Source: Betaproteobacteria bacterium
Lineage (GTDB): Bacteria > Pseudomonadota > Gammaproteobacteria > Burkholderiales > SG8-39
Direction: 5' to 3'
NCBI GenBank assembly: GCA_947479645.1
Contig: CANKAJ010000018.1
Location: 1 to 51,572 of the forward strand
DNA length: 51,572 bases
Every line of letters starts with the position of its first letter. The stretch's first letter is position 1. The notes under the pieces are model-generated. The model ran no database searches. It was not told the origin of the DNA and saw only the letters and a program-made list of their open reading frames with translations. The position numbers and the translations under genes are program-made. Positions 8,252 to 16,876 of the stretch are shown one piece after another.

Positions 8252-8587
8252 ATGGCCATCAAGACCTTGTATTCAGTATTGGGCTTGGATTCGACTGCCT
8301 CGTACGACGACATCGAAAACGCCTTCAAGCGGTTGAAACTGCAGCACCCCAAAGCTGAACTCGATGCCGATCAGGATACCCGGACCCGCTTCCTTGCCGC
8401 AGAACGCGCCTATCAGACGCTGCGTGATCCGGATACGCGCGCAGCCTACGACCAACGCATTTCAAAAATTGGCGCTCAGACTGTCACAGCGCCTGCGGGC
8501 AGCCCTTCCCGCACCTGCAGGTCAGCCTTAAGCTGCGCGCCGACCGTTACTGCTTGCCCGACAGCGTCTCGAGCAAAATGGCGTTGA
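8252..8587 (+). CDS. Divergent J-domain (DnaJ-like) protein
   Basis: A 111-aa protein whose first 70 residues form a J-domain: TLYSVLGLDSTASYDDIENA, RLKLQHPK, then FLAAERAYQTLRDPDTRAAYDQ. Typical J-domains have HPD in the loop between helices II and III; here it is HPK, and that Asp is needed to stimulate DnaK. The protein is therefore unlikely to act as a normal DnaK co-chaperone. The last 40 residues look unlike a real domain and overlap the end of the convergent hydrolase gene by 41 bases, so the original C terminus may be lost by frameshift. An in-frame GTG at 8216 would add 12 residues; the ATG at 8252 was preferred because the domain starts there. Confidence 0.65.
   Translation: MAIKTLYSVLGLDSTASYDDIENAFKRLKLQHPKAELDADQDTRTRFLAAERAYQTLRDPDTRAAYDQRISKIGAQTVTAPAGSPSRTCRSALSCAPTVTACPTASRAKWR
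8494..8513 (-). terminator. Hairpin downstream of the double hydrolase gene
   Basis: TGCGGG (8494-8499) and CCCGCA (8508-8513) pair around 8 bases. It lies 33 bases past the stop of the leftward hydrolase operon, inside the end of the convergent J-domain frame. No T tract is present, so the call is tentative. Confidence 0.3.
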
Positions 8588-10331
8588 CGCGATCGGCCGC
8601 TTCGTACTGAACCCAGTGTCCGGCATCGTCGATGGCGTAAAACCGGCCATTCGGATGAATGGCCTGCAATGCCGTTTCCTGCTGGTCGATGATCCCCATG
8701 GCGCCCTGGTCATCGCGACCGCAGATACCAGTCACGCGCTGCGAGGGACGCACCTGTGGCAGCCATTCAAGCAGCTTGTTGCCCGGGTTCAGCTTCGGCC
8801 CGAAATAACGGGCACGCGCCGCATTGGTCGATTGGATATGCACCGCCAGCGCATCGATATTTTCCGGCTTCGACATCATCATCATTTCCAGATTGCGCCG
8901 GTGCGCCTCCAGACGAGCCACCGGATCTGCAATTTCCTTCCACACCACCAGCCGTGGATAGAACCGCTTGTAGCCGACCACATAGCGCGAAGCGAGCAGC
9001 ACCAGATTGCGCAGCCGCGACTCAAGCTTCATCGCGACGCCGGTTGCAATGGGCCCGCCAAAGGAAAAACCGACGATGTCCACCGGGCCCTCCGGGATGA
9101 GCGTGCGCAACCCGCTCTCCAACGCATCGACGATGGCCTCCAGCGTCAGCGGTTCAGGCAGCGCCGACTCGCCCAGGCCGGGATTGTCCGGCGCCCATAC
9201 CGTATGGTGCCGGGACAATGGCCCGATATTGCGTATCCAGTGAGACCATGCGCCGGACCCGCCATGAAACAGCACCACGTTGGGCCCCTGTCCCCAGCGC
9301 CGCCAGACGATACTGCCGTTGCTGCACGGCGTGAGATGGCGCGTGCATTGCGCTTCGAACATGGCAATAGCGGCTTGCGGGTCATCGGGAATGGCACCAT
9401 GCAGCGCTGGGCTTGCATTGGCAATAGCGACACCTTGGTCCTGGCCTGTCGTTCGGTTCGAGAGCGTATCGAGCAATAGAGGATTGATGCGTTCCGCCTG
9501 CTCATACTGCACCCAGTGGCCGGCGCCGTGAATGCAATGGAAGCGCGCCTCCGGGTGAAACTCCTTCAGCGATGCCTCCTGCCTTTCCATGACGACCTTG
9601 GTATTGCGGTCTTCGCTGCCGCAAATGGCCGTGATCCCGCGACTGGCACGTATGCCCGGGAGAAATTCAACCACCTTGTTGCCCCGGGTCAGTTTCGGCG
9701 GATGAAAGCGGGCCAGCGGCGCAAACGTGGATTGAATATGGATGGCCAGCGGATCGACCTTGGCCGGATCGGCGATCATCATGATTTCAAGATTGCGCTG
9801 GTGCGCCAGACGGCGCTCGATCGGATCCTCGATTTCGCGCCAGGACACGAGCGTCGGAAACACGCGCGCGAAATCGGCAACGAAACAATTGGCAAGCAGT
9901 ATCAGGTGCCCTAACCGGTCTCCCAAACGCTGCCCCACCCGGGTCGCTACTGTGGACCCGAAAGAGAATGCGACGACATCAATCAGCCCGTCCGGGATGA
10001 GTGAGCGCATGCCATGTTCCACCGCATCACAAATACTGTCCAGTTCCAGTGGTTCGGGCAGCACCGATTCACCATGCCCCGGGATATCGGGCACCCAGAC
10101 GGTATGATGCTCGGCCAACGGCCCGATATTGCGGATCCAATGCGCCCATGCTCCGGCGCCACCGTGAAGCAGCACCACCGGCGGCCCATCACCCCAACTG
10201 CGCCAGACCATGGCCCCCGTACCCGACGGCGTTTCATGCCTCGAAGATTCAGCCTCAATGGCGCGGATGACGGCGGCCGGGTCCGGTTGCGGATGTGCAG
10301 CAACGCTGGCCAGGTGAAAAGGGCTATTCAT
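8547..10331 (-). CDS. Tandem double alpha/beta hydrolase
   Basis: A 594-aa protein made of two complete alpha/beta hydrolase modules (about 1-295 and 305-594), each with its own triad, repeating with an exact period of 300 residues. Module 1 has LLHGGAGAWAHW, nucleophile S123 in AFSFGS, acid D241 in CGSED and H272 in HGAGHWVQYE. Module 2 has LFHGGSGAWSHW, S423 in GFSFGG, acid D541 in CGRDD and H572 in DDAGHWVQYE. The fold resembles C-C bond hydrolases and esterases; the substrate is unknown. The preceding gene, 18 bases upstream, encodes a third copy, so the locus looks like repeated duplication followed by in-frame fusion. Module 1 has A rather than G at the first position of the nucleophile elbow. 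Both modules look catalytically intact. Confidence 0.9.
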   Translation of the reverse strand: MNSPFHLASVAAHPQPDPAAVIRAIEAESSRHETPSGTGAMVWRSWGDGPPVVLLHGGAGAWAHWIRNIGPLAEHHTVWVPDIPGHGESVLPEPLELDSICDAVEHGMRSLIPDGLIDVVAFSFGSTVATRVGQRLGDRLGHLILLANCFVADFARVFPTLVSWREIEDPIERRLAHQRNLEIMMIADPAKVDPLAIHIQSTFAPLARFHPPKLTRGNKVVEFLPGIRASRGITAICGSEDRNTKVVMERQEASLKEFHPEARFHCIHGAGHWVQYEQAERINPLLLDTLSNRTTGQDQGVAIANASPALHGAIPDDPQAAIAMFEAQCTRHLTPCSNGSIVWRRWGQGPNVVLFHGGSGAWSHWIRNIGPLSRHHTVWAPDNPGLGESALPEPLTLEAIVDALESGLRTLIPEGPVDIVGFSFGGPIATGVAMKLESRLRNLVLLASRYVVGYKRFYPRLVVWKEIADPVARLEAHRRNLEMMMMSKPENIDALAVHIQSTNAARARYFGPKLNPGNKLLEWLPQVRPSQRVTGICGRDDQGAMGIIDQQETALQAIHPNGRFYAIDDAGHWVQYEAADRVNAILLETLSGKQ

Positions 10332-10349
10332 GCATCGACTCCATCCTCG

Positions 10350-11249
10350 TTAGCCTTCCCCGTGCAAGGCCTCGTCGAGGAGTTCATTGAAACGCTCAGC
10401 CGCCTCGTACTGCACCCAATGGCCGACATCGTCAATGGCGTGAAAGCGCGCGTGCGCATGAAATGATTTCAGCGCTGCTTCCTGCTGGTCCATGATGAGC
10501 ATGGCAACATGATCCTTTTTCCCGGAAATGGCGGTGATCGACTGCGCGCGCACTTGCGGCAGGAACTTGTGCAACTTCTCGCCGGGTTGCAGCTTCGGCC
10601 CGTAAAAGCGCGCCCGCGGCGCGTTGGTGGATTGAATCTGCAGGGCCAGTGCATCGACGCGATCCACGTTCGTGATCATCATGAGTTCAAGATTGCGCCG
10701 GTGTGCCGCCAGCCGCTCGACCGGGTCTTCGAAACTCTTCCAGGCCATCAGCCTGGGAAATACATTGCGATCTTCCAGCACGAAGCGCGATGCGGCCAGC
10801 ACATAATGACGCACCCGCCCCGGCAACTGCGACGCTGCAAAAGCGGACACCGGCCCGCCAAATGAAAATCCGACCAGATCAAAACTTTCATCCTCCGGCA
10901 GGAGCCTGCGGATGCCCTCTGCAATCGGCGCACCGATTGCCTCGACAGTGAATTCATGCGGTGAAGCGGATTCCCCCAGCCCCGGCATATCGAGAGCCCA
11001 AACCGTGTGACGCTCCATCAGCGGCTCGATATTGCGAATCCAGTGCGACCAGGCTCCGGCTCCGCCGTGCACCAGCACCACCGGCGGCCCCTCTCCCCAG
11101 CGCCGCCAGACCATATGGCCGTCACCACAGGGGGTCTCGAATCGCTCGGCCTGCGCATCCAGCACCTGCACAATGGCCGCCGCGGCGGCGAGCGCCTCGG
11201 CGTCGATCGTCGCTGAATCGGGATTGCTACCTGCACTCATGTCGTTCAT
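10350..11249 (-). CDS. Alpha/beta hydrolase, single-module paralogue
   Basis: A 299-aa alpha/beta hydrolase homologous over its whole length to both modules of the adjacent double hydrolase. It shares VLVHGGAGAWSHWIRNIEPL, the nucleophile elbow GFSFGG (S129), an acid in SGKKDHVAML and the C-terminal DDVGHWVQYEAAERFNELLD. No signal peptide, so probably cytosolic. The first 35 residues are Ala-rich and variable. It starts 9 bases after the thrC stop and is followed 18 bases later by the double hydrolase, so thrC and the three hydrolase modules probably share a transcript. Whether it acts on the same substrate as the double enzyme cannot be told. Confidence 0.9.
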   Translation of the reverse strand: MNDMSAGSNPDSATIDAEALAAAAAIVQVLDAQAERFETPCGDGHMVWRRWGEGPPVVLVHGGAGAWSHWIRNIEPLMERHTVWALDMPGLGESASPHEFTVEAIGAPIAEGIRRLLPEDESFDLVGFSFGGPVSAFAASQLPGRVRHYVLAASRFVLEDRNVFPRLMAWKSFEDPVERLAAHRRNLELMMITNVDRVDALALQIQSTNAPRARFYGPKLQPGEKLHKFLPQVRAQSITAISGKKDHVAMLIMDQQEAALKSFHAHARFHAIDDVGHWVQYEAAERFNELLDEALHGEG

Positions 11250-11258
11250 TGTGTTCCC

Positions 11259-12698
11259 TCAGTTTCCGGATGCCGCGGCGATGAAGCGTTTGACGGCTTC
11301 TGCGTCCGATTCCATGACCTCGCAGCGCTGCGGCAGGTTTTCAATATTTTCGTAACCCGCCGGGCGCTCCGGCGCGCGACCGATGGCCTCCTGAACGGCG
11401 TGCTCGAACTTGGCGGCCAGGGCCGTCTCCAGGCAGATCAGCGGTATGCCGGGTTCACGGTTGTCCAGGCCCACCTTGATGCCATCGGCGGTGTGCGTGT
11501 CCACGATGTAACCATGGCGAGCGTGCACATCGCGAATCGTTGCCAGCCGGTCCGCATGCGTGCTGTGCCCGGAGACGATGCCGCTGTTCCTGACCCGTTC
11601 AATCCATGGCGTTCCAGCCAGGTCGAACTGGCCGGACGATTGCAAGCGCGACCACAATTCACGCACGGCATCGCCATTGCCACCCACCATGTCGAACATG
11701 TAACGCTCGAAATTGGATGCCTTGGAGATATCCATGGAAGGACTGGAGGTCTCCACCACTTCACTGGAGGCGCGCACACGATAGACGCCAGTGCGGAAAA
11801 ATTCATCGAGCACGTTGTTCTCGTTGGTGGCAAGAATCAGCCTGCTGATGGGCAAACCCATGCGCCTGGCCATGTAGCCCGCGAAGATGTTGCCGAAATT
11901 GCCCGTGGGCACCGAGAAGGACACTGCTCCGCCCTGCGCGCCGGTGACAGCGAAATAGGCTTTGAAGTAGTACACCACCTGCGCCACGATGCGCGCCCAG
12001 TTGATCGAATTGACCGAACCGATGTGGTAGCGCGCCTTGAACGCGAGATCATTGGAGACTGCCTTGACCATGTCCTGGCAGTCATCAAAGACACCGCGCA
12101 CAGCGATATTGTAAATATTGGCATCGGACAGCGAATACATCTGCGCGCGCTGGAACGGGCTCATCTTGCCGTGCGGTGACAGCATGAATACGCGAATATT
12201 GTGCTTGCCGCGCATGGCATATTCAGCCGCCGATCCGGTGTCGCCGGAGGTCGCGCCAAGGATATTCAGAGTCTCGCCGCGCTTGTGCAGGACGTACTGA
12301 AAGAAATTTCCCAGCAGCTGCATCGCCACGTCCTTGAACGCCAGCGTGGGGCCATTGGAAAGTTGCAGCAGGTGCAGGCCCGGTTCGAGCGTCCGCACCG
12401 GCGTAATATCCGCCGAACGGAAGGTCTCCGGCGTATAAGCGCTGTCAATCAGGGCGCGCAAATCGACGGCAGGAATATCATCGATAAACTCGGACAGGAT
12501 TCGAAAGGCCAGATCGCGATAGCCCAGTCCGCTCATTTCCCTGAGCGTGGCCGCATCGAAATGGGGGCAGACTGCCGGCACCGCCAGACCGCCATCAGGT
12601 GCCAGCCCTTCGAGCAGAATATCGCAGAAGGGCTTGCCTGACTGGCCGGATTTTTGTTCGCCGCGCGTGCTGATGTATCGCATGTCTTGATTCGTCAT
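11259..12698 (-). CDS. thrC: Threonine synthase
   Basis: Converts O-phosphohomoserine to threonine with PLP, the last step of threonine synthesis. At 479 aa it belongs to the longer bacterial/fungal type. Seen: N-terminal MRYISTRGE, the PLP-lysine segment GPTLAFKDVAMQ with K122, the Gly-rich phosphate-binding ILGATSGDTGSAAEYAMRGK, and VPTGNFGNIFAGYMARRMG. It follows hom in the leftward block after 158 bases. Two starts are possible, ATG 12698 (used) and ATG 12683, which begins at MRYIS as in many homologues. The 12698 ATG lies partly inside a perfect hairpin, described separately. Confidence 0.97.
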   Translation of the reverse strand: MTNQDMRYISTRGEQKSGQSGKPFCDILLEGLAPDGGLAVPAVCPHFDAATLREMSGLGYRDLAFRILSEFIDDIPAVDLRALIDSAYTPETFRSADITPVRTLEPGLHLLQLSNGPTLAFKDVAMQLLGNFFQYVLHKRGETLNILGATSGDTGSAAEYAMRGKHNIRVFMLSPHGKMSPFQRAQMYSLSDANIYNIAVRGVFDDCQDMVKAVSNDLAFKARYHIGSVNSINWARIVAQVVYYFKAYFAVTGAQGGAVSFSVPTGNFGNIFAGYMARRMGLPISRLILATNENNVLDEFFRTGVYRVRASSEVVETSSPSMDISKASNFERYMFDMVGGNGDAVRELWSRLQSSGQFDLAGTPWIERVRNSGIVSGHSTHADRLATIRDVHARHGYIVDTHTADGIKVGLDNREPGIPLICLETALAAKFEHAVQEAIGRAPERPAGYENIENLPQRCEVMESDAEAVKRFIAAASGN

Positions 12699-12716
12699 TT
12701 CCGCCAGAGCGGAAAT
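12696..12716 (-). promoter_or_regulatory. Hairpin covering the thrC ribosome-binding region
   Basis: ATTTCCGC and GCGGAAAT (12697-12704 and 12709-12716) form a perfect 8-bp stem with a 4-base loop. In the thrC mRNA the 3' arm contains the weak SD-like GGCGG and the A and U of the start codon at 12698. A folded leader would hide this start. If the true start is 12683 the hairpin would lie just upstream of it. Role is inference. Confidence 0.4.
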
Positions 12717-12856
12717 TTGTCCACTGATTGATTGAAGCCGCCCATTTTACCGGTCCTGAAGGAGATCACCCGGTCGACGCAAAAAGCCCGCCTGCTACCC
12801 ACGCAAACCAGCACCAGCCCCGGACCCACTGGAACTAACCCGGCACTGAAACCACC

Positions 12857-14176
12857 CTAGGCCAGCTCTTCGAGCCGGATGCGCGTCACCTTGCCCGTGA
12901 CCACCGGCAGTGCCTCGATTCGGGCAATGGCGGTATTGATATTCTTCTCGTGTGTCGCGTGTGTGAGCATGATGATATCGACCTGCTCCTCGCCTTCGGA
13001 CGGTTCCTTCTGCACCATGGCGTCGATGGAAATGGCGCCATCGGCCAGGATACGCGTGACGTCCGCGAGCACGCCGGGCTGGTCCACCACGCGCATACGA
13101 AGGTAATAGGACGTGACGACTTCTTCCATCGGCAGGATGCGCGTGGCCGCCAGCTGATCCGGCTGAAATGCCAGGTGCGGCACGCGATGCTCCGGGTCGG
13201 CCGTGTGCAAACGGGTAATGTCCACCAGGTCTGCCACCACGGCTGAAGCCGTCGGCATTGAGCCGGCCCCCGCGCCGTAGTACATCGTGGCGCCAACCGC
13301 ATCGCCCTTGACCATGACTGCGTTCATGACTCCTTCAACATTGGCGATCAGGCGACGCGCCGGAATCAGCGTGGGATGAACCCGCAACTCAATGCCTTGC
13401 GCGGTCTTGCGCGTGATGCCAAGCAACTTGATGCGATAGCCCAGTTCCTCGGCATAGCGAATATCCTCGCGGGTCAGCTTCGAAATGCCTTCGGTGTAGG
13501 CCTTGTCGAACTGCATGGGAATGCCGAATGCGATGGCGCTCATGATGGTGAGCTTGTGCGCGGCATCAATACCTTCAATGTCAAAGGTCGGGTCAGCTTC
13601 GGCATAGCCCAGTTTCTGCGCCTGGGCGAGCACTTCGCCAAACGGCAGGCCCTTGTCGCGCATCTCGGTCAGGATGAAATTGGATGTGCCGTTGATGATG
13701 CCGGCAATCCATTCGATGCGATTTGCGGTCAGGCCTTCGCGCAATGCCTTGATGATCGGAATCCCTCCCGCCACCGCCGCCTCGAAGGCCACCATGACGC
13801 CCTTTTTCTGTGCGGCAGCGAATATTTCATTACCATGCGTCGCCAGCAGCGCCTTGTTGGCAGTCACCACGTGCTTGCCATTGGCAATGGCTTTCAACAC
13901 AAACTCCTTGGCCACCGTGTACCCACCGATCAGTTCGATGACGATGTCGATCTGCGGATCGGTGACCACCTCGTTGGCATCGGCAGTCACGGCGGCCTTG
14001 CCGCCGGTGATCTTTCGTGCACGCTCCAGGTCCTTGTCGGCCACCTTGGAAATGACAATACCGCGACCGGCCCGACGGGTGATTTCCTCCTGATTGCGCG
14101 CCAGCACTTCCCAGGTACCGCTGCCGACGGTCCCTATGCCCAGCAGGCCTACATTGATTGATTTCATTGCACTCAT
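12857..14176 (-). CDS. hom: Homoserine dehydrogenase
   Basis: Reduces aspartate-4-semialdehyde to homoserine for threonine and methionine synthesis. A 439-aa protein with an N-terminal nucleotide-binding GLLGIGTVGSGTW, the catalytic domain with AAVAGGIPIIKALREGL and GIINGTSNFILTEM, and a C-terminal ACT domain starting near YYLRMRVVDQPGVLADVTR, which is where threonine feedback is usually sensed. The longest frame starts at 14236, but 20 extra residues there are not family-like; ATG 14176 gives the expected length and has GGGA 7-10 bases ahead. ATG 14167 is also possible. GNAT lies upstream and thrC downstream on the same strand. Confidence 0.97.
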   Translation of the reverse strand: MSAMKSINVGLLGIGTVGSGTWEVLARNQEEITRRAGRGIVISKVADKDLERARKITGGKAAVTADANEVVTDPQIDIVIELIGGYTVAKEFVLKAIANGKHVVTANKALLATHGNEIFAAAQKKGVMVAFEAAVAGGIPIIKALREGLTANRIEWIAGIINGTSNFILTEMRDKGLPFGEVLAQAQKLGYAEADPTFDIEGIDAAHKLTIMSAIAFGIPMQFDKAYTEGISKLTREDIRYAEELGYRIKLLGITRKTAQGIELRVHPTLIPARRLIANVEGVMNAVMVKGDAVGATMYYGAGAGSMPTASAVVADLVDITRLHTADPEHRVPHLAFQPDQLAATRILPMEEVVTSYYLRMRVVDQPGVLADVTRILADGAISIDAMVQKEPSEGEEQVDIIMLTHATHEKNINTAIARIEALPVVTGKVTRIRLEELA

Positions 14177-14286
14177 ATTCAATCCCGTTATCAAACTCAT
14201 TTTCAAACCAAAGGGGCATCTCCCCCAATAACACACTGTCCATCAGCGCGCTGCCGCAGCCTCCCGGCACCGCCACCGCATTATCG

Positions 14287-14724
14287 TTACAGGGGCTTCT
14301 TGAAGCAGAAGGACGTAATGACCATTCCCTCGCGGAAATAAAACTTGTGCGCCTGCTGCCTGAACGTACCTGAGTCAAGCGTATAGCAGTCGCACCCGGC
14401 CTTGCGCGCCAGCGCCTGGAGATAATCCATCAGGGCCTTGCCAACACCACGTGAACGGCTTTTCTCGTCAGTAACGAGGTCATCCACATACATCTTGACA
14501 CCATCGGCGGTGTTCTCGTGCAATCGGTAGACTGCCACCCCGAGAACGGCGTCGCCATCGACCGCCACGCACATGCGTCCACCGCCGGCAAACACCCGCC
14601 GCATCTTGCCGACATAGTCCACAGGCAACGCCGGACGAAGCTGCCGGTGCACGCCCTCGGCCCTGGCCAAACGGCCGGCATCCGCAATCGCGCCATTTGC
14701 CTCAGTCAGTTCCTGAATCTGCAT
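14287..14724 (-). CDS. GNAT family N-acetyltransferase
   Basis: A 145-aa acetyltransferase of the GNAT fold. The acetyl-CoA-binding loop is visible in VDDLVTDEKSRSRGVGKALM (a variant of Q/RxxGxG/A), preceded by a beta-rich region with GRMCVAVDGDAVLGVAVYRL. The C-terminal DSGTFRQQAHKFYFREGM is the usual part that closes the active site. The acceptor is unknown; small-molecule amines or protein N termini are common in this family. The longest frame starts at 14778 and would overlap the upstream gene by 32 bases; ATG 14724, 22 bases after that gene's stop, begins at the start of the fold (MQIQELTEANG) and is preferred. Confidence 0.85.
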   Translation of the reverse strand: MQIQELTEANGAIADAGRLARAEGVHRQLRPALPVDYVGKMRRVFAGGGRMCVAVDGDAVLGVAVYRLHENTADGVKMYVDDLVTDEKSRSRGVGKALMDYLQALARKAGCDCYTLDSGTFRQQAHKFYFREGMVITSFCFKKPL

Positions 14725-14746
14725 CGACGCACGCCCCGCATCCGCA

Positions 14747-16825
14747 TCAATCCCGCCACGCGAACAAGTAATTGTCATCCGGGAATGATCTCACAGGAAA
14801 GGCACCCAAGTCTCGCAGATAGTCCATGACGGCCCCATGCTCCACTCCATAGCGACGGCACTGTTGCCCGTGCTCAACCAGCAGCAATGGCCTGCATCGG
14901 ATCAATGTGTCGCGCGCACCTTGCAGCACCGCAAGTTCAAGACCTTCCACATCAATCTTGATGAAATCCACATCATCCCAATGCCACTCATCCAGGGCAT
15001 GCAATGGCGTTTCTCCCGCACCGTCCATGCTCAGGTATGACATGCCGCTGTTGGGCGCAATAATATTGCAATTCGCGCTGCCCCCACCGGCGTAAAGGCC
15101 AGCCGCATGCAGCCGCACATTTGACTCCGGAACGTTGGCGAGAAAGCATTCCCTGACCAATGCCTGCGGCTCAAAGGCTTCAACATGCGCAAACGCTGCC
15201 GCCAGCGGGGCACTCCAGAATCCGACATGCGCTCCTGCATCAATGGCGCGCCGACGCGATTTTGCCTCGGCAATGCACGCCCCCACCAGCTCCGCTTCCC
15301 ACTGTCGACGCCCGCCGGCCTGTGGCGGACCGATGGCCGTCAACGCCTGTTCAAAAAAGACATCATATCCAGGCAGGGTCCAGCCAAATACGCGCTGCGT
15401 ACCCGGGAGGTAGTCCAGATAGGGCCGTCTCGCAAGCATCGCGATGTCGTAAGGTGCGCTGGCGGTAACCGACCACAGCGCCGGTGCCGTCTCGGCGGAA
15501 CGTCCGGCCAGCGTAATCGTATCGACCGGAAGATCCCCGATTCGTGGCGATCCATCCCTGGTGCAGGCACGCGCACGCAACAGAAACAGCGCGATCTGAT
15601 CCAGAAACCAGTACCCGCGGCCCGCACGCAGGCTGTCGGCGACAACGGCCGCGACGAAACGGGCCGCCCATACCCCGCCAGCGTCCGCACCAAACCAGAC
15701 GACACTGGCACTGTCGGTGTCCCAGGGATCCCAGCGCGTCGGATGCCAGCGCACCGATGCCGCCACACAGGTATCGTGACCAGGTCGCGGGACCGGACCC
15801 AGCGCGAGCATGTCCAGATCAAGGACGAGCAGATCGCGCTGCATTCGGCGCAGCAACTCGGGGGCGCGCAGAAATCGCGCGCAGGCATACCAGACATTGG
15901 CCGGCACAGCCTCATGCAGGCGCCCCTGATCCGTGCAAAATGCGATTCTGCCCTCGACCAGCGCCGCAAGATTGTGCCTCAGGTCATCTACTATGCGTTC
16001 GTCAGGATCAATGATATGAACCTGCACTGCAAACGCGAATCCGGCATTGCGAACCAGCGACTGCAGCAGGGGCGTGGCAAATCGCCTCAGATAGCGGGTA
16101 TCGCCGGACAGGAGAATGGCCGGCTCGCCGCCCTGCGCCAGGAAATCACCCTGCAGCGGTGGCAGCATCGACAAGATGCGATCTGCATCATCATCCAGGC
16201 GCTCCAGATGCACACGCGACATCCTGAGATTGTGATCGAACGCAATGCCGGCGGACGCACAACGACCGAAAAGGACATCGGCTTCCGCGTGCCGCCCCAG
16301 CATGGCCAGCATCGCCGCCAGACGATGACTGGCCAGTATGGCAGCAGCCCCTTGCCGGCTGGAGGCAAGCTCTCGATAAATGCCTTCGGCCCTGCCGTGA
16401 TCAGCGATAACCCGCCACGCATTGCCCGCGGCAAGCATGGCGGCAATTTCGCCCGGGGCCGGATGAATCGAGGCGTCCGGATTGACACTGCCAATACCAT
16501 CGGCAATACGCCTTGCCGAATCCCACCATTCCGGCGGCACGCCAGCGCTGCAATGATCGATTGCCTTGATGCACTCATCGAGCGCGGCGACCGTATCGCC
16601 GGTACTGGCCAGCGCGACGGCAAAATGGAAACGGATGTCAGCACGCTGAGGTTGCAGTTCCAAAGCCTGTCGATAGTGCGGCAACGCCTCCGCGGCACGA
16701 CCCGCCCGATGGCTGACCACGGCACGCTCGTGGAGTGTGTCTGCTGCCTCGGCCCCTTCAGACGGAACCGAGCCTTCGCCCTTGCGCTGCACCGAAAATA
16801 ACTGCCTGATGAAGCGCAGAAGCAA
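14747..16825 (-). CDS. TPR / glycosyltransferase-like / FkbM methyltransferase fusion
   Basis: A 692-aa cytosolic protein with three parts. Residues about 30-210 are TPR-like helical repeats (AGRAAEALPHYRQALELQPQ). Residues about 235-500 look like a GT8-type glycosyltransferase: DLLVLDLDML supplies a DxD metal motif (D336, D338) and GYWFLDQIALF a nucleotide-sugar-enzyme pattern. Residues 525-692 are an FkbM-family SAM methyltransferase with motif I AIDAGAHVGFWS (527-538) and FIKIDVEGLELAVLQGA (621-637). A combined sugar transfer and O-methylation on a surface glycan or secreted metabolite is plausible but unproven. The first codon at 16825 is TTG with only a weak GGGG ahead, so the exact start is uncertain. 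No other glycan gene lies beside it. Confidence 0.82.
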   Translation of the reverse strand: MLLRFIRQLFSVQRKGEGSVPSEGAEAADTLHERAVVSHRAGRAAEALPHYRQALELQPQRADIRFHFAVALASTGDTVAALDECIKAIDHCSAGVPPEWWDSARRIADGIGSVNPDASIHPAPGEIAAMLAAGNAWRVIADHGRAEGIYRELASSRQGAAAILASHRLAAMLAMLGRHAEADVLFGRCASAGIAFDHNLRMSRVHLERLDDDADRILSMLPPLQGDFLAQGGEPAILLSGDTRYLRRFATPLLQSLVRNAGFAFAVQVHIIDPDERIVDDLRHNLAALVEGRIAFCTDQGRLHEAVPANVWYACARFLRAPELLRRMQRDLLVLDLDMLALGPVPRPGHDTCVAASVRWHPTRWDPWDTDSASVVWFGADAGGVWAARFVAAVVADSLRAGRGYWFLDQIALFLLRARACTRDGSPRIGDLPVDTITLAGRSAETAPALWSVTASAPYDIAMLARRPYLDYLPGTQRVFGWTLPGYDVFFEQALTAIGPPQAGGRRQWEAELVGACIAEAKSRRRAIDAGAHVGFWSAPLAAAFAHVEAFEPQALVRECFLANVPESNVRLHAAGLYAGGGSANCNIIAPNSGMSYLSMDGAGETPLHALDEWHWDDVDFIKIDVEGLELAVLQGARDTLIRCRPLLLVEHGQQCRRYGVEHGAVMDYLRDLGAFPVRSFPDDNYLFAWRD

Positions 16826-16876
16826 TCAGGAACCCCGCACTATGAAAACCATACTGTCTGAATGCGAAGCTACCAC

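Noticed and set aside
15185-16801. Long open frame (538 codons) on the plus strand opposite the TPR/FkbM gene
   Set aside because: The minus-strand protein has clear TPR, DxD and methyltransferase motifs; the plus-strand translation is Arg/Gln-rich with none.
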